A stretch of 13,279 nucleotides of DNA from Candidatus Equimonas enterica (GTDB lineage Bacteria > Bacteroidota > Bacteroidia > Bacteroidales > Bacteroidaceae). Shown in pieces: positions 6,318 to 12,668 of this stretch. The stretch is from positions 1-13,279 of the forward strand of contig JAGHRU010000223.1 in NCBI GenBank assembly GCA_018066225.1, read 5' to 3'. The notes under the pieces were generated by a model, which was given only the letters and a program-made list of their open reading frames with translations, did not search any database and was not told the DNA's origin. The position numbers were made by a program, and so were the translations under genes. Numbering within the stretch: the first letter of the stretch is position 1; each line of letters opens with the position of its first letter.

Positions 6318-8465
6318 TTAAAACTTGTAGCGGTTATCAACGACTTTCGCCTTCTTGATAAGCGTCTGCATGAGTTGCTGACCCATGACTTGCATATTCA
6401 TCTGAGCGGCTTGTTGCATCTCTTGCTTGGCGTCAAACTTCTCCCCAGTCTTCTGCTCATTGACTACTTGCAGGAGATAAACACCAGCACCACCGCGAAC
6501 AAGGCCAGAAGTCTGCCCCACCTTGGTCTTCATGCCGACAGCGGCCAAGACAGGCTCACGGGTGCCAACTGATGCGACAAACAGCGTATTGGCAAAGCTG
6601 AGGTTGTTGAGGCTATCCACAACAAAGCCCTTGGCTTTGGCATCGGCTATCGTCTTCACGCCCTTGTACTTCTCTGCCAATTTTGCATTCTTCTTCTCGT
6701 TCATGACCAGTTGCGTCAAGACTTCCTTGGTATTGGCATCGTCCCAAGCACGGTAGCCCTTTTCGTGAACGCCCGTAACGGCAATGAGAAGCAAGTGGTC
6801 GTTGTTGTTGCCACACTCATAGAGTTTGGACACATCGCCCACCTCGGCCTCATCGAAAATCCAGCGGATAGCATCCTTGGTAGAGCCGACACCTGCTACG
6901 TTGTGTGTGCTGTTGTTAAACTCTTTGAGTTCACGCACGACATAGCCAGCCTTGGCAGCGTTCTTCTCAATCTGTTCCAGCGTGGTGTTGTCAGCCACAA
7001 ACTGGTTGAACTTATTGAGCGCAGCAGCACGCGTAGCCTTGGAGAAGTCGATGGCATACTTAACGACAGCAGCATTGTACTTCGTCACCATAGCCTTACG
7101 ATCAAGTATTTGAAGGATAACACGACCACCCTGCATTTCAAGATTGGTGTAACTGCCAACAGCAGCATTGTTGATAGCAGCAATGTACTTCGTGCTTTCC
7201 TCGTCGAAACTTGCGCCTTGATACATCTTGGAAGTCATCCAAGTGGAGTCGCCGGGCTGCTGATACTTCTTGGCCAAAGCCTTGAAGTTGGCACCTGCGT
7301 TGAGTGCGCCAAGGATACTGTCAGCACGCTGCTGGGTCTTCTCCTCCGTCTCGCCCTGCACGAAGATAGTGCGATAGAGCACTGAGTCGGGAGCCTGCGT
7401 CTTGGCAATGAGTTTGATGATGTTCTTGGAGTTGTCGCTGGCGTTCTCATAGGGAGCAGTAATAGCACCTACGCCCATGCTGTCGAGCTTCATGCGGATG
7501 TCTGCGGGGAAAGCGTCCTTGGTAAAAGGCAGGTTGGTGTAGTGCACCAGGCTCTTGCTACCATTGATAACAGCAGCAGGGTCTTCGCCACCGGCGAGAC
7601 GCTGATAGAGCGTAGCCATCTCCTTGTCCAGAGCCTGCACATCCTGCTTTGATGCCGTGATAGCGACATCAATGTATTTCAGGTCACGCGTTTCAAAAGG
7701 CATCCAGAACTTCTCCTTGTAACGCTTGTACATGTCCTTCAACTCGGCATCGGTAGCAGCACCAGCCTCTTTATCCGTGATGCTAGCATTGGGCATAGCA
7801 GCCACAATGGCATTGCGCATAGCGGTGCGATCCTCAAAGAGGGACTTGGCGGTGACGGGATTGGAGATGAAAGACTGCATAAGCAGCGTGTTGTACTTAT
7901 TGATGAGCAGTTCCTTTTTGAGTTGCTTGTAGGTATATTCCCACATACCCATAATCTTCTGCATCTGCTCAGCAGTTTGCGCATCTACTTGCTGGCCAGC
8001 CATCTGATCGTACTGCTTCTTAAACTCCTGCAAGGCTTGGAAGCTGAACTTGCCCGTCTTGTCCACGAAAGGAGCCATAGCCATCAGACTTTGAGCCGTA
8101 CCTTCGTTGAGCGCGTGCTGCACTTCTTCGTCGGTGACTTTAAGGCCGAGCTCGTTGCACTCATGCTCTACGAGTTTGTAGGTGAGGTACTCTTGCCAAA
8201 CCTGATCGCTAAACTGGTCGTGCATGGCATTGTCCATCTGCTGGCCAGTACGCATCTCGTACATTTGCTTGGCTTCCTCGACCATTTCTTGAAATTCCTG
8301 TGCAGAGATTTTGTCTCCGTACACCATACCGGCTTGCATCTTGCCTACGCCGGTAATTGTCTGGATGGCGCGTGCGCCGTCCTCAGCAATAAAAGCGAAG
8401 AGACCCAGGCCGATGATGATAATCAGCAGGGGGCCATAACTTCTAATTTTCTGTAATGCTGCCAT
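6318..8465 (-). CDS. PpiD-like membrane-anchored periplasmic foldase (SurA N-domain, peptidyl-prolyl isomerase)
   Basis: A 715-residue protein anchored in the inner membrane by one segment at residues 11-27 (PLLIIIIGLGLFAFIAE), with the rest in the periplasm. Residues about 45-250 form a SurA/PpiD-type chaperone domain (VYGDKISAQEFQEMVEEA, then VWQEYLTYKLVEHECNELGL, then TDEEVQHAL). Residues about 355-460 look like a diverged parvulin/rotamase domain (VLYRTIFVQGETEEK, then ANFKALAKKYQQPGDSTWM). A second alpha-rich region follows to the end. The layout is that of PpiD, which helps newly exported proteins fold near the Sec translocon; the Bacteroidota members are longer than E. coli PpiD (623 residues). 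The ATG at 8465 gives MAALQKIRS, a typical Bacteroidales start. It sits downstream of lptC and upstream of mfd. Isomerase activity cannot be judged from sequence alone. Confidence 0.9.
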   Translation of the reverse strand: MAALQKIRSYGPLLIIIIGLGLFAFIAEDGARAIQTITGVGKMQAGMVYGDKISAQEFQEMVEEAKQMYEMRTGQQMDNAMHDQFSDQVWQEYLTYKLVEHECNELGLKVTDEEVQHALNEGTAQSLMAMAPFVDKTGKFSFQALQEFKKQYDQMAGQQVDAQTAEQMQKIMGMWEYTYKQLKKELLINKYNTLLMQSFISNPVTAKSLFEDRTAMRNAIVAAMPNASITDKEAGAATDAELKDMYKRYKEKFWMPFETRDLKYIDVAITASKQDVQALDKEMATLYQRLAGGEDPAAVINGSKSLVHYTNLPFTKDAFPADIRMKLDSMGVGAITAPYENASDNSKNIIKLIAKTQAPDSVLYRTIFVQGETEEKTQQRADSILGALNAGANFKALAKKYQQPGDSTWMTSKMYQGASFDEESTKYIAAINNAAVGSYTNLEMQGGRVILQILDRKAMVTKYNAAVVKYAIDFSKATRAAALNKFNQFVADNTTLEQIEKNAAKAGYVVRELKEFNNSTHNVAGVGSTKDAIRWIFDEAEVGDVSKLYECGNNNDHLLLIAVTGVHEKGYRAWDDANTKEVLTQLVMNEKKNAKLAEKYKGVKTIADAKAKGFVVDSLNNLSFANTLFVASVGTREPVLAAVGMKTKVGQTSGLVRGGAGVYLLQVVNEQKTGEKFDAKQEMQQAAQMNMQVMGQQLMQTLIKKAKVVDNRYKF

Positions 8466-8542
8466 AGAATTTATTGTTTTGTTTTATTATTTGCGATATT
8501 TCGTGAGTCGCGGTGGCTATGCGGCCTACCTTTAAGCGAGCG

Positions 8543-8550
8543 CAAAGTTA
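8543..8550 (-). promoter_or_regulatory. Probable -7 box for the PpiD-like gene
   Basis: On the minus strand this reads TAACTTTG, a full match to TAnnTTTG, 77 nt before the ATG. No good TTTG is found about 20 nt further upstream, so the -33 element is weak or absent. The same TGTGTAACTTTGC string occurs before the candidate RNA at 12558-12565. Confidence 0.5.
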
Positions 8551-8583
8551 CACAAAAAATACGGAAAACACCGCCTTTTCTGC

Positions 8584-8602
8584 AAAAAAAGTGCACATTG
8601 CG
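8584..8602 (-). terminator. Possible weak terminator after lptC
   Basis: About 35 nt past the lptC stop, minus-strand RNA has a short GCGC-AAT-GTGC stem followed within two bases by seven T residues (8584-8590). The stem is only about 4 bp, so termination may be partial. Confidence 0.33.
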
Positions 8603-8636
8603 CGCTGTTTGAGGTAAAATCACGAGCAAACGCCCT

Positions 8637-9260
8637 TTACCTTCCCACCCGTTGTAGGGGCTTGCGGGTGCTATCTCTCGTAGCAGAAGCCCCATGAGGC
8701 ACGGGCATGAAGCCACGACTCTGGCGCACTTCGTATTGGGTCATGCTTTCGTTGGAGCGAAACCAGTTGCCTTCGAGTTCCTCTGTCGGCTTGACGATAT
8801 GCATATAGCAGTCGGAATAGAACTCTCGGCGACCCATATCCCAGTAGAGTTTCTCTGTGGTAAATGTCGTGGCCTCCGCCTTATTATCTATACGGACGCG
8901 GCCGCGCAATTCCCAGAGATTTTGGTCATACCAGAAGGCGGTGTCGGCCGTGATGTACATATCGACATTGCGTTGCTCATCAAAGCGTTCGAGAAACACG
9001 CCGCCGAGAAACTCCTGTCGTGGTGGATTGGTCTTGTCATACACCGCCCACTCCTCGGCAATAACCTTGTAGCGAATAACGCCAGAGTCCGAGATGAGTT
9101 TCGACACGCCGCGTGTCATCATCACCGGCATGGAGTCGCGCTGCGCAATGGCAGGGGCTTGTGGCGGTGCCTCCGAACTACACGCCGCCATGCCCAAAAG
9201 GCATAGTATTCCTCCGAAAGCGAGGAGACCGTGTAACGAAAGGAGCAAAGGAGAGCGCAT
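8637..9260 (-). CDS. lptC: LptC-family LPS export lipoprotein
   Basis: From the ATG at 9260 this is a 207-residue lipoprotein. Residues 2-26 are a signal peptide (MRSPLLLSLHGLLAFGG...) ending in a lipobox LGMAAC with the lipidated Cys at residue 27. Next come VSKLISDSGVIRYKVIAEEW, then FLGGVFLERFDEQ, ITADTAFWYDQNLWELRG and KLYWDMGRREFYSD, which is the beta-strand order of the LptC/OstA-like fold. LptC binds LPS in the periplasm and passes it from the LptBFG transporter to LptA. A GTG at 9299 would add 13 residues and overlap the upstream gene by 16 nt; I prefer the ATG because it gives a normal lipoprotein signal peptide. The upstream barrel-protein gene ends 23 nt earlier on the same strand, so the two probably form one unit. 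Confidence 0.86.
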   Translation of the reverse strand: MRSPLLLSLHGLLAFGGILCLLGMAACSSEAPPQAPAIAQRDSMPVMMTRGVSKLISDSGVIRYKVIAEEWAVYDKTNPPRQEFLGGVFLERFDEQRNVDMYITADTAFWYDQNLWELRGRVRIDNKAEATTFTTEKLYWDMGRREFYSDCYMHIVKPTEELEGNWFRSNESMTQYEVRQSRGFMPVPHGASATRDSTRKPLQRVGR

Positions 9261-9283
9261 AGGACGACACGCGGTGAGAGAGA

Positions 9284-10594
9284 TTACTCTACTTTCCACT
9301 TCATGAACCAGTGCTCATTGAACGACACACCGACACAAAGCCGGATGTAGTTCTCGGTAATCTGCCCTGCAAACTTGGGCTTGATGTGCTCATACTGCGC
9401 CGTCAGATTGACGATACACTTGTTGTTGAAGAGGTTCATTACAGGAAGGCCGACACCTGCTGTCACGAGGAAGGACTGCGGTCCCTCCTGATTATTGACC
9501 TTATAGTAGGGAGAGGTGTAGGCGAAGCCGAAGCGGTAGCGCACATGTGAGCGCCATCGGATGCCGTTGGCGTCGGGGATATATTCCGCACCCACCGCGA
9601 TACGCGTCATATTGTCGAAGGCACCTTTCTGCGCCTTGTAGGCGGTTTGTCCTCCTGTGGTCACGAGGGTGGGATATTTCACGCTGCTCCATTTCTGCAT
9701 CGTGTAGTCTGCACCGATGCAGAGGCCACGATGCTGCCAAGTGAGACCGATGCCGAAACTGTGCGGCCACTGGAAAGCGTTGGCGGTGTTGAGGGTATCG
9801 CCAGCGACGACTTGCGTATTGTTGTTGATGGTCTGACTAAAGAAGGTGGCACGGTTGTTAATGTTATGTCCCAAGCCATACGTCGCGCCCAAAACCAAAA
9901 CGTCGTGCGCACCGATGGCGTGCTCATATTGCAGACCGAAATCGACCTTGTAGGAGCGTATCTCTGCGTAGTAGTTGCGGCCAAGCGACTGCACACTGCT
10001 TTCGCTGTAACTGGTAAGTGCCGCATTGCTCAGCGTACCCCACATATAGCCTGCATTGACGCCCAACGAGAGGTGACGGAAGGGGCGATAGCCTGCGCCG
10101 ATATAGACTTCGTGCAATCCGCCTTCGCCCGTATATTTCATAGCAGGCGTGATGTCGCCCGTGAGCGCAGAGGTCAAGGACTTGCCGTTCTCCACGATGT
10201 CATAACCTATGCTCGTGAGTTTGGTCACACCGAGCGAGAGGCCCAGCCCCTTGGAGGCACGGAAGCCCATCACGAGATAGTCGAAGTCGCCATTGACGCG
10301 ATTGTCCGACACCTTGCCGTTGCTGAAATTGGCACTCTGCACCGAGAGCCCCATATCGAGCAGAAACGAGAGGCTGTCGATGGCACTATACGAGGCTGGG
10401 TTGCCGATGTTGAGGCTACGGCCACCACGCAAGCCCATGCTCAGTCCTGCAAGACCTTTGTTGCAGCCGACGGCTTGGTCGCCCATAAGTCCGAAACCAT
10501 AGCGAGAGTATGGCGAGTCAGTGCCGATGGCCGTCTGCGCCTGTATGCCGATGCTGGCACAAAGGGCAATGGCGATGAGGAGTATCTTTTTCAT
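9284..10594 (-). CDS. Predicted outer-membrane beta-barrel protein
   Basis: A 436-residue exported protein. Residues 1-19 are a Sec signal peptide (MKKILLIAIALCASIGIQA, probable cleavage before QTAIG). The mature part is rich in Gly, Tyr, Asn and alternating hydrophobic residues typical of barrel strands, for example VYIGAGYRPFRHLSLGVNAGY, FGLQYEH, VLGATYGLGHN and FGFAYTSPYYKVN. An N-terminal motif SPYSRYGFG with GLAGLSMGLRGG resembles a Bacteroidota family distantly like FadL-type barrels; I cannot name a substrate. The last residues are KWKVE, not the usual terminal aromatic. Own promoter at 10626-10657 with a leader of about 25 nt. The neighbour downstream is lptC, which suggests a role in envelope maintenance, but that is inference from position. 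Confidence 0.78.
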   Translation of the reverse strand: MKKILLIAIALCASIGIQAQTAIGTDSPYSRYGFGLMGDQAVGCNKGLAGLSMGLRGGRSLNIGNPASYSAIDSLSFLLDMGLSVQSANFSNGKVSDNRVNGDFDYLVMGFRASKGLGLSLGVTKLTSIGYDIVENGKSLTSALTGDITPAMKYTGEGGLHEVYIGAGYRPFRHLSLGVNAGYMWGTLSNAALTSYSESSVQSLGRNYYAEIRSYKVDFGLQYEHAIGAHDVLVLGATYGLGHNINNRATFFSQTINNNTQVVAGDTLNTANAFQWPHSFGIGLTWQHRGLCIGADYTMQKWSSVKYPTLVTTGGQTAYKAQKGAFDNMTRIAVGAEYIPDANGIRWRSHVRYRFGFAYTSPYYKVNNQEGPQSFLVTAGVGLPVMNLFNNKCIVNLTAQYEHIKPKFAGQITENYIRLCVGVSFNEHWFMKWKVE

Positions 10595-10625
10595 AGAATA
10601 TGTGCGTATGGGTACAAAATCGCAG

Positions 10626-10657
10626 CAAAATTACAAAATACTATGCAACTGACCAAA
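10626..10657 (-). promoter_or_regulatory. Promoter of the outer-membrane protein-lptC unit
   Basis: On the minus strand TTTG (10654-10657) is followed after 20 nt by TAATTTTG (10626-10633), a full consensus match. The -33 box lies in GTTTGGTCAGTTGC, nearly identical to the tRNA-Lys promoter. The expected start is near 10619, giving a short leader before the ATG at 10594. Confidence 0.78.
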
Positions 10658-10714
10658 CCTTTCGTCTATTTTAACCTTTCTCCCGTCGGCTTGGCGCAAC
10701 TATTTGGCCTGCGG

Positions 10715-10746
10715 CTTGGCGGTGTCGTCGCTTTGGTGTAACTTTG
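10715..10746 (+). promoter_or_regulatory. Probable promoter of the GH130 gene
   Basis: TAACTTTG at 10739-10746 matches the -7 consensus. CTTG at 10715-10718, 20 nt before it, is a one-mismatch -33 box. The start is expected near 10753, about 37 nt before the ATG. It diverges from the outer-membrane protein promoter without overlap. Confidence 0.6.
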
Positions 10747-10789
10747 CTACACGGCACACGATATTCACTCCAATCTCCATACCACAATC

Positions 10790-11752
10790 ATGATGACGCA
10801 ACACATCCCTTGGCAAGAACGCCCTGCCGACTCCCACGATGTCGTCTGGCGATACAGCGCAAACCCTATTGTCCAACGCTACGCCATCCCCTCGTCCAAC
10901 TCCATCTTCAATTCCGCCGTCGTGCCTTTCGGCGAAGGCTTTGCGGGTGTCTTTCGCTGCGACAACCGTCGCGTGCAGATGAACATCTTTGCTGGCTTCT
11001 CCCGCGACGGCATACACTGGGACATCAACCACGAGCCCATCTCCTTCGTAGGCGGCAACACCGACATGATCGAATCGACCTACAAATATGACCCACGCTG
11101 CTGCTGGATAGAAGACCGCTACTGGATAACATGGTGCAACGGCTATAAGGGCATGCCTACTATCGGCATAGCCTACACCACCGACTTCCAGACGTTCTAT
11201 CAGTGCGAGAACGCCTTTTTGCCTTTCAACCGCAACGGCGTACTTTTCCCCGAAAAGATAGGTGGCCGTTACTGCATGCTCTCGCGCCCATCCGACAACG
11301 GACACACCCCCTTTGGCGACATCTACCTCAGTTACTCCCCCGACATGAAATACTGGGGCGAACATCGCCTGGTGATGTCCACCACGCCCTTTGAAGAGAG
11401 CGCGTGGCAGTGCCTCAAAATCGGTGCTGGCAGCGTACCTATCCGCACCGATGAGGGCTGGCTGCTGTTCTACCACGGTGTCATCCGCACCTGCAACGGT
11501 TACCGCTATTCTATGGGAGCAGCCTTGCTCGACCTCGCCGATCCCAGCCGTGTCCTGCACCGCAGCATGAACTATCTCCTCGCTCCCGCCGCACCGTACG
11601 AGTTGGCTGGCGATGTGCCCAACGTGGTCTTCCCCTGCGCAGCACTCACCGAGGGCGACAAGGTCTGCATCTACTATGGCGCAGCCGACACCTGCATCGG
11701 CATGGCCTTCGCCCGCATCAGCGAGGTCATCGACTTCTTGAAGCACGAATAA
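10790..11752 (+). CDS. Glycoside hydrolase family 130 protein, probable beta-mannoside phosphorylase
   Basis: A 320-residue cytoplasmic enzyme (no signal peptide) with the five-bladed propeller length of GH130. The family's general acid Asp is seen in YDPR at residues 100-103 (Asp101). Residues that fit the phosphate site of characterised phosphorylases, by position and from memory, are Arg166 (MLSRPSD), Lys210 (CLKIGAGSVPI) and His229 (LLFYHGV); the late motif YYGAADTCIGMA is at 295-306. GH130 phosphorylases split beta-1,4-mannosyl links with phosphate to give mannose-1-phosphate; a few members are hydrolases lacking the basic residues, so phosphorylase is more likely here. ATG at 10790, with a second ATG directly after. 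It stands alone, with no SusC/SusD pair or other carbohydrate gene in the window. N-glycan or mannan breakdown is possible, but the substrate is not decided by the sequence. Confidence 0.92.
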   Translation: MMTQHIPWQERPADSHDVVWRYSANPIVQRYAIPSSNSIFNSAVVPFGEGFAGVFRCDNRRVQMNIFAGFSRDGIHWDINHEPISFVGGNTDMIESTYKYDPRCCWIEDRYWITWCNGYKGMPTIGIAYTTDFQTFYQCENAFLPFNRNGVLFPEKIGGRYCMLSRPSDNGHTPFGDIYLSYSPDMKYWGEHRLVMSTTPFEESAWQCLKIGAGSVPIRTDEGWLLFYHGVIRTCNGYRYSMGAALLDLADPSRVLHRSMNYLLAPAAPYELAGDVPNVVFPCAALTEGDKVCIYYGAADTCIGMAFARISEVIDFLKHE

Positions 11753-11776
11753 CGTACCCGTAGGCTATACCTATAT

Positions 11777-11794
11777 TATATATACGCGCGCGTA
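11777..11794. other. 18-bp alternating purine-pyrimidine tract
   Basis: TATATATACGCGCGCGTA-type alternation with a (CG)4 core and a 12-bp palindrome TACGCGCGCGTA (11783-11794). Such tracts can adopt Z-form or cruciform DNA under supercoiling. It lies directly before the GH130 terminator. Confidence 0.6.
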
Positions 11795-11796
11795 AG

Positions 11797-11844
11797 CACC
11801 AATGGCTATCCTTTGTCGGGATAGCCATTGGTGTATAAGTTTTG
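11797..11844 (+). terminator. Terminator of the GH130 gene
   Basis: Perfect 15-bp stem, 11797-11811 (CACCAATGGCTATCC) with 11819-11833, around a 7-nt loop, followed by TATAAGTTTT. It begins 44 nt after the GH130 stop. It lacks a T-run on the other strand. Confidence 0.85.
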
Positions 11845-11875
11845 AATATAGTCCTCTCCTTTTGCTGGATTTCAG

Positions 11876-11883
11876 TACCTTTG
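11876..11883 (+). promoter_or_regulatory. Orphan -7 box with A-rich leader and no gene
   Basis: TACCTTTG followed by CA is a perfect TAnnTTTG element. No TTTG lies at the right distance upstream (TTTG at 11861 is only 11 nt away). Downstream, 11884-11940 resembles a 5' leader ending in an A-rich stretch (CCACAAAAAACAACTAA) of the kind found before Bacteroidota start codons, but no start follows. Transcription would run antisense to the small membrane-protein gene. Confidence 0.4.
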
Positions 11884-11939
11884 CAGTGCATAGAAATATC
11901 AAGTGATAGGCGTACAAAGCCTAACACCACAAAAAACAA

Positions 11940-12254
11940 CTAAATAGCGACAGAGGTTTCACAGCTCACCCCTTGACATATATCTTCTTCGTCAAACAGC
12001 AAAACGATATGATACCCCGATGCAACCCATTGTATAATTTTTGCAGGCTCGCCATCTTCATCAACTGTATAAGATACACTTTGAGGGTAACCACAAACAT
12101 TAATAATTTCAACTAATGTCCTACCCGTCAATACACCCAATTTCGCAAAATTTCGTTGCAAGACCCGTCCTGGTTCACGTATTCTTTCTAAATAAATGAG
12201 ATAATAGACAAAGCCAAGAAGTGAAGGAAGTACCACTGCTAAAAATGTATTCAT
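11940..12254 (-). CDS. Small membrane-anchored protein of unknown function
   Basis: A 104-residue protein starting at an ATG. Residues 4-22 are one hydrophobic segment (FLAVVLPSLLGFVYYLIYL), then a basic stretch (ERIREPGRVLQR). Residues about 36-104 look like a small globular domain: FAKLGVLTGRTLVEIINVCGYPQSVS, then KIIQWVASGYHIVLLFDEEDICQGVSCE. The layout of a short helix, a G-x-P turn, an I-x-W strand and a YHI-x-LLFD strand recalls small lipoprotein-like domains of the SmpA/OmlA sort, but I cannot assign a family. It is AT-rich (about 42% GC on rows counted) compared with about 60% in neighbours. Its stop abuts an orphan leader on the other strand. No clear promoter lies just upstream; the nearest candidate is a degenerate GAACTTTG at 12310-12317, otherwise it depends on read-through of the terminator at 12333-12362. 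Confidence 0.62.
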   Translation of the reverse strand: MNTFLAVVLPSLLGFVYYLIYLERIREPGRVLQRNFAKLGVLTGRTLVEIINVCGYPQSVSYTVDEDGEPAKIIQWVASGYHIVLLFDEEDICQGVSCETSVAI

Positions 12255-12332
12255 AAGTTGTTCGGTTTATAATAATTATTGTAGATATACGTAATAAAAT
12301 CAAGTAGTCCAAAGTTCCAAGAGATAGACAAT

Positions 12333-12362
12333 AAAAAAACGTGGACTAATACTTCGTCCATG
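12333..12362 (-). terminator. Terminator of the structured RNA
   Basis: In minus-strand RNA, TGGAC (12356-12360) pairs with GTCCA (12342-12346) around a 9-nt loop; one mismatch and a C-G pair extend it. Seven T residues follow (complement of 12333-12339). The stem is short but the T-run is strong. Confidence 0.65.
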
Positions 12363-12551
12363 TTTCAGAGGTATCGCCAAACACCTTGCAGCCATATACG
12401 AGTAAAAGCCCACGCCATAAGCGTGAGCATCAACTTTTACTCTTGACTGCTTCATTAAATTTGGCGATTTTCTGAAACAAGAATACAAGTTAACGCTTCT
12501 TTATCTTTACGTCTTTAATCGGTCGTGCTACATAGGCGATGCTTTGAATTT
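12333..12551 (-). ncRNA. Candidate structured RNA (rod with large central bubble) or riboswitch-like leader
   Basis: Between the promoter at 12558-12589 and the terminator at 12333-12362, minus-strand RNA can form a long rod. The outer stem is 9 bp (12471-12479 with 12361-12369), a 2x3 internal loop, then 8 bp (12461-12468 with 12373-12380). A central bubble of 18 and 19 nt follows (12443-12460 and 12381-12399), with a possible GCAG/CTGC pairing inside. The inner stem is 8-9 bp (12435-12442 with 12400-12407), a 6-nt bulge, then 8 bp (12421-12428 with 12408-12415) and a TTATG loop. Closing stem, central bubble and terminal hairpin are the outline of 6S RNA, but I do not recognise the sequence. 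Alternatively it is a cis-acting leader, since the membrane-protein gene starts about 80 nt after the T-run. About 70 nt of 5' sequence (12480-12551) is left unpaired in this model. Confidence 0.55.
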
Positions 12552-12570
12552 CACTTGCAAAGTTACACAT
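12490..12570 (-). CDS. Possible 26-residue small ORF upstream of the structured RNA
   Basis: ATG at 12570 to TAA gives MCNFASEIQSIAYVARPIKD followed by VKIKKR. The basic end and the stop just 10 nt before the outer stem of the structured RNA are suggestive. Against it, the start codon overlaps the -7 box TAACTTTG (12558-12565), so a transcript from that promoter would lack the ATG. It could be a remnant or chance. Confidence 0.2.
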   Translation of the reverse strand: MCNFASEIQSIAYVARPIKDVKIKKR

Positions 12571-12589
12571 TTCGCCACAAACGCGCAAG
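12558..12589 (-). promoter_or_regulatory. Promoter of the structured RNA
   Basis: On the minus strand CTTG (12586-12589, one mismatch to TTTG) is 20 nt before TAACTTTG (12558-12565). The expected start is near 12551. Two identical 9-bp direct repeats TTTCGCCAC (plus strand 12570-12578 and 12592-12600), 22 bp apart, bracket the -33 box. Confidence 0.58.
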
Positions 12590-12630
12590 CGTTTCGCCAC
12601 ATTTCTGTTCTACCACGGTAGGCAGATACG

Positions 12631-12662
12631 AAAAAGTCGGAACCTTCAAGAGAAGATTCCAA
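12631..12662 (-). terminator. Terminator of tRNA-Lys
   Basis: In minus-strand RNA an 11-position stem (12652-12662 with 12637-12647, GGAATCTTC/GAAGGTTCC plus two further pairs, with two G-U wobbles) closes a 4-nt loop and is followed by CTTTTTCG. It begins 6 nt after the tRNA 3' end. Confidence 0.82.
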
Positions 12663-12668
12663 CCTTCG

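Noticed and set aside
8471..8716. 81-codon frame on the minus strand between lptC and the PpiD-like gene
   Set aside because: It overlaps the lptC 3' end in another frame and covers the PpiD-like promoter; no conserved features.
10700..11746. Open frame of 348 codons on the minus strand
   Set aside because: Antisense to the GH130 gene, which has clear catalytic motifs, a promoter and a terminator. The antisense frame has no domain and runs through the GH130 promoter.
11727..11939. 70-codon frame on the minus strand after the small membrane-protein gene
   Set aside because: It overlaps the GH130 3' end and the terminator stem in antisense and has no coding character.
12300..12488. 62-codon frame on the minus strand over the structured RNA
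   Set aside because: It would need a TTG start, runs through both arms of the rod and the T7 terminator, and the product resembles nothing known. RNA structure explains the sequence better.
11465..12619. 15-bp identical string CTGTTCTACCACGGT at 11465-11479 (in the GH130 gene) and 12605-12619 (intergenic)
   Set aside because: A rough chance estimate for a 13-kb window is around one in ten, the copy in GH130 encodes a family motif (LFYHG), and identity does not extend further. Not enough to claim a duplication or attachment site.
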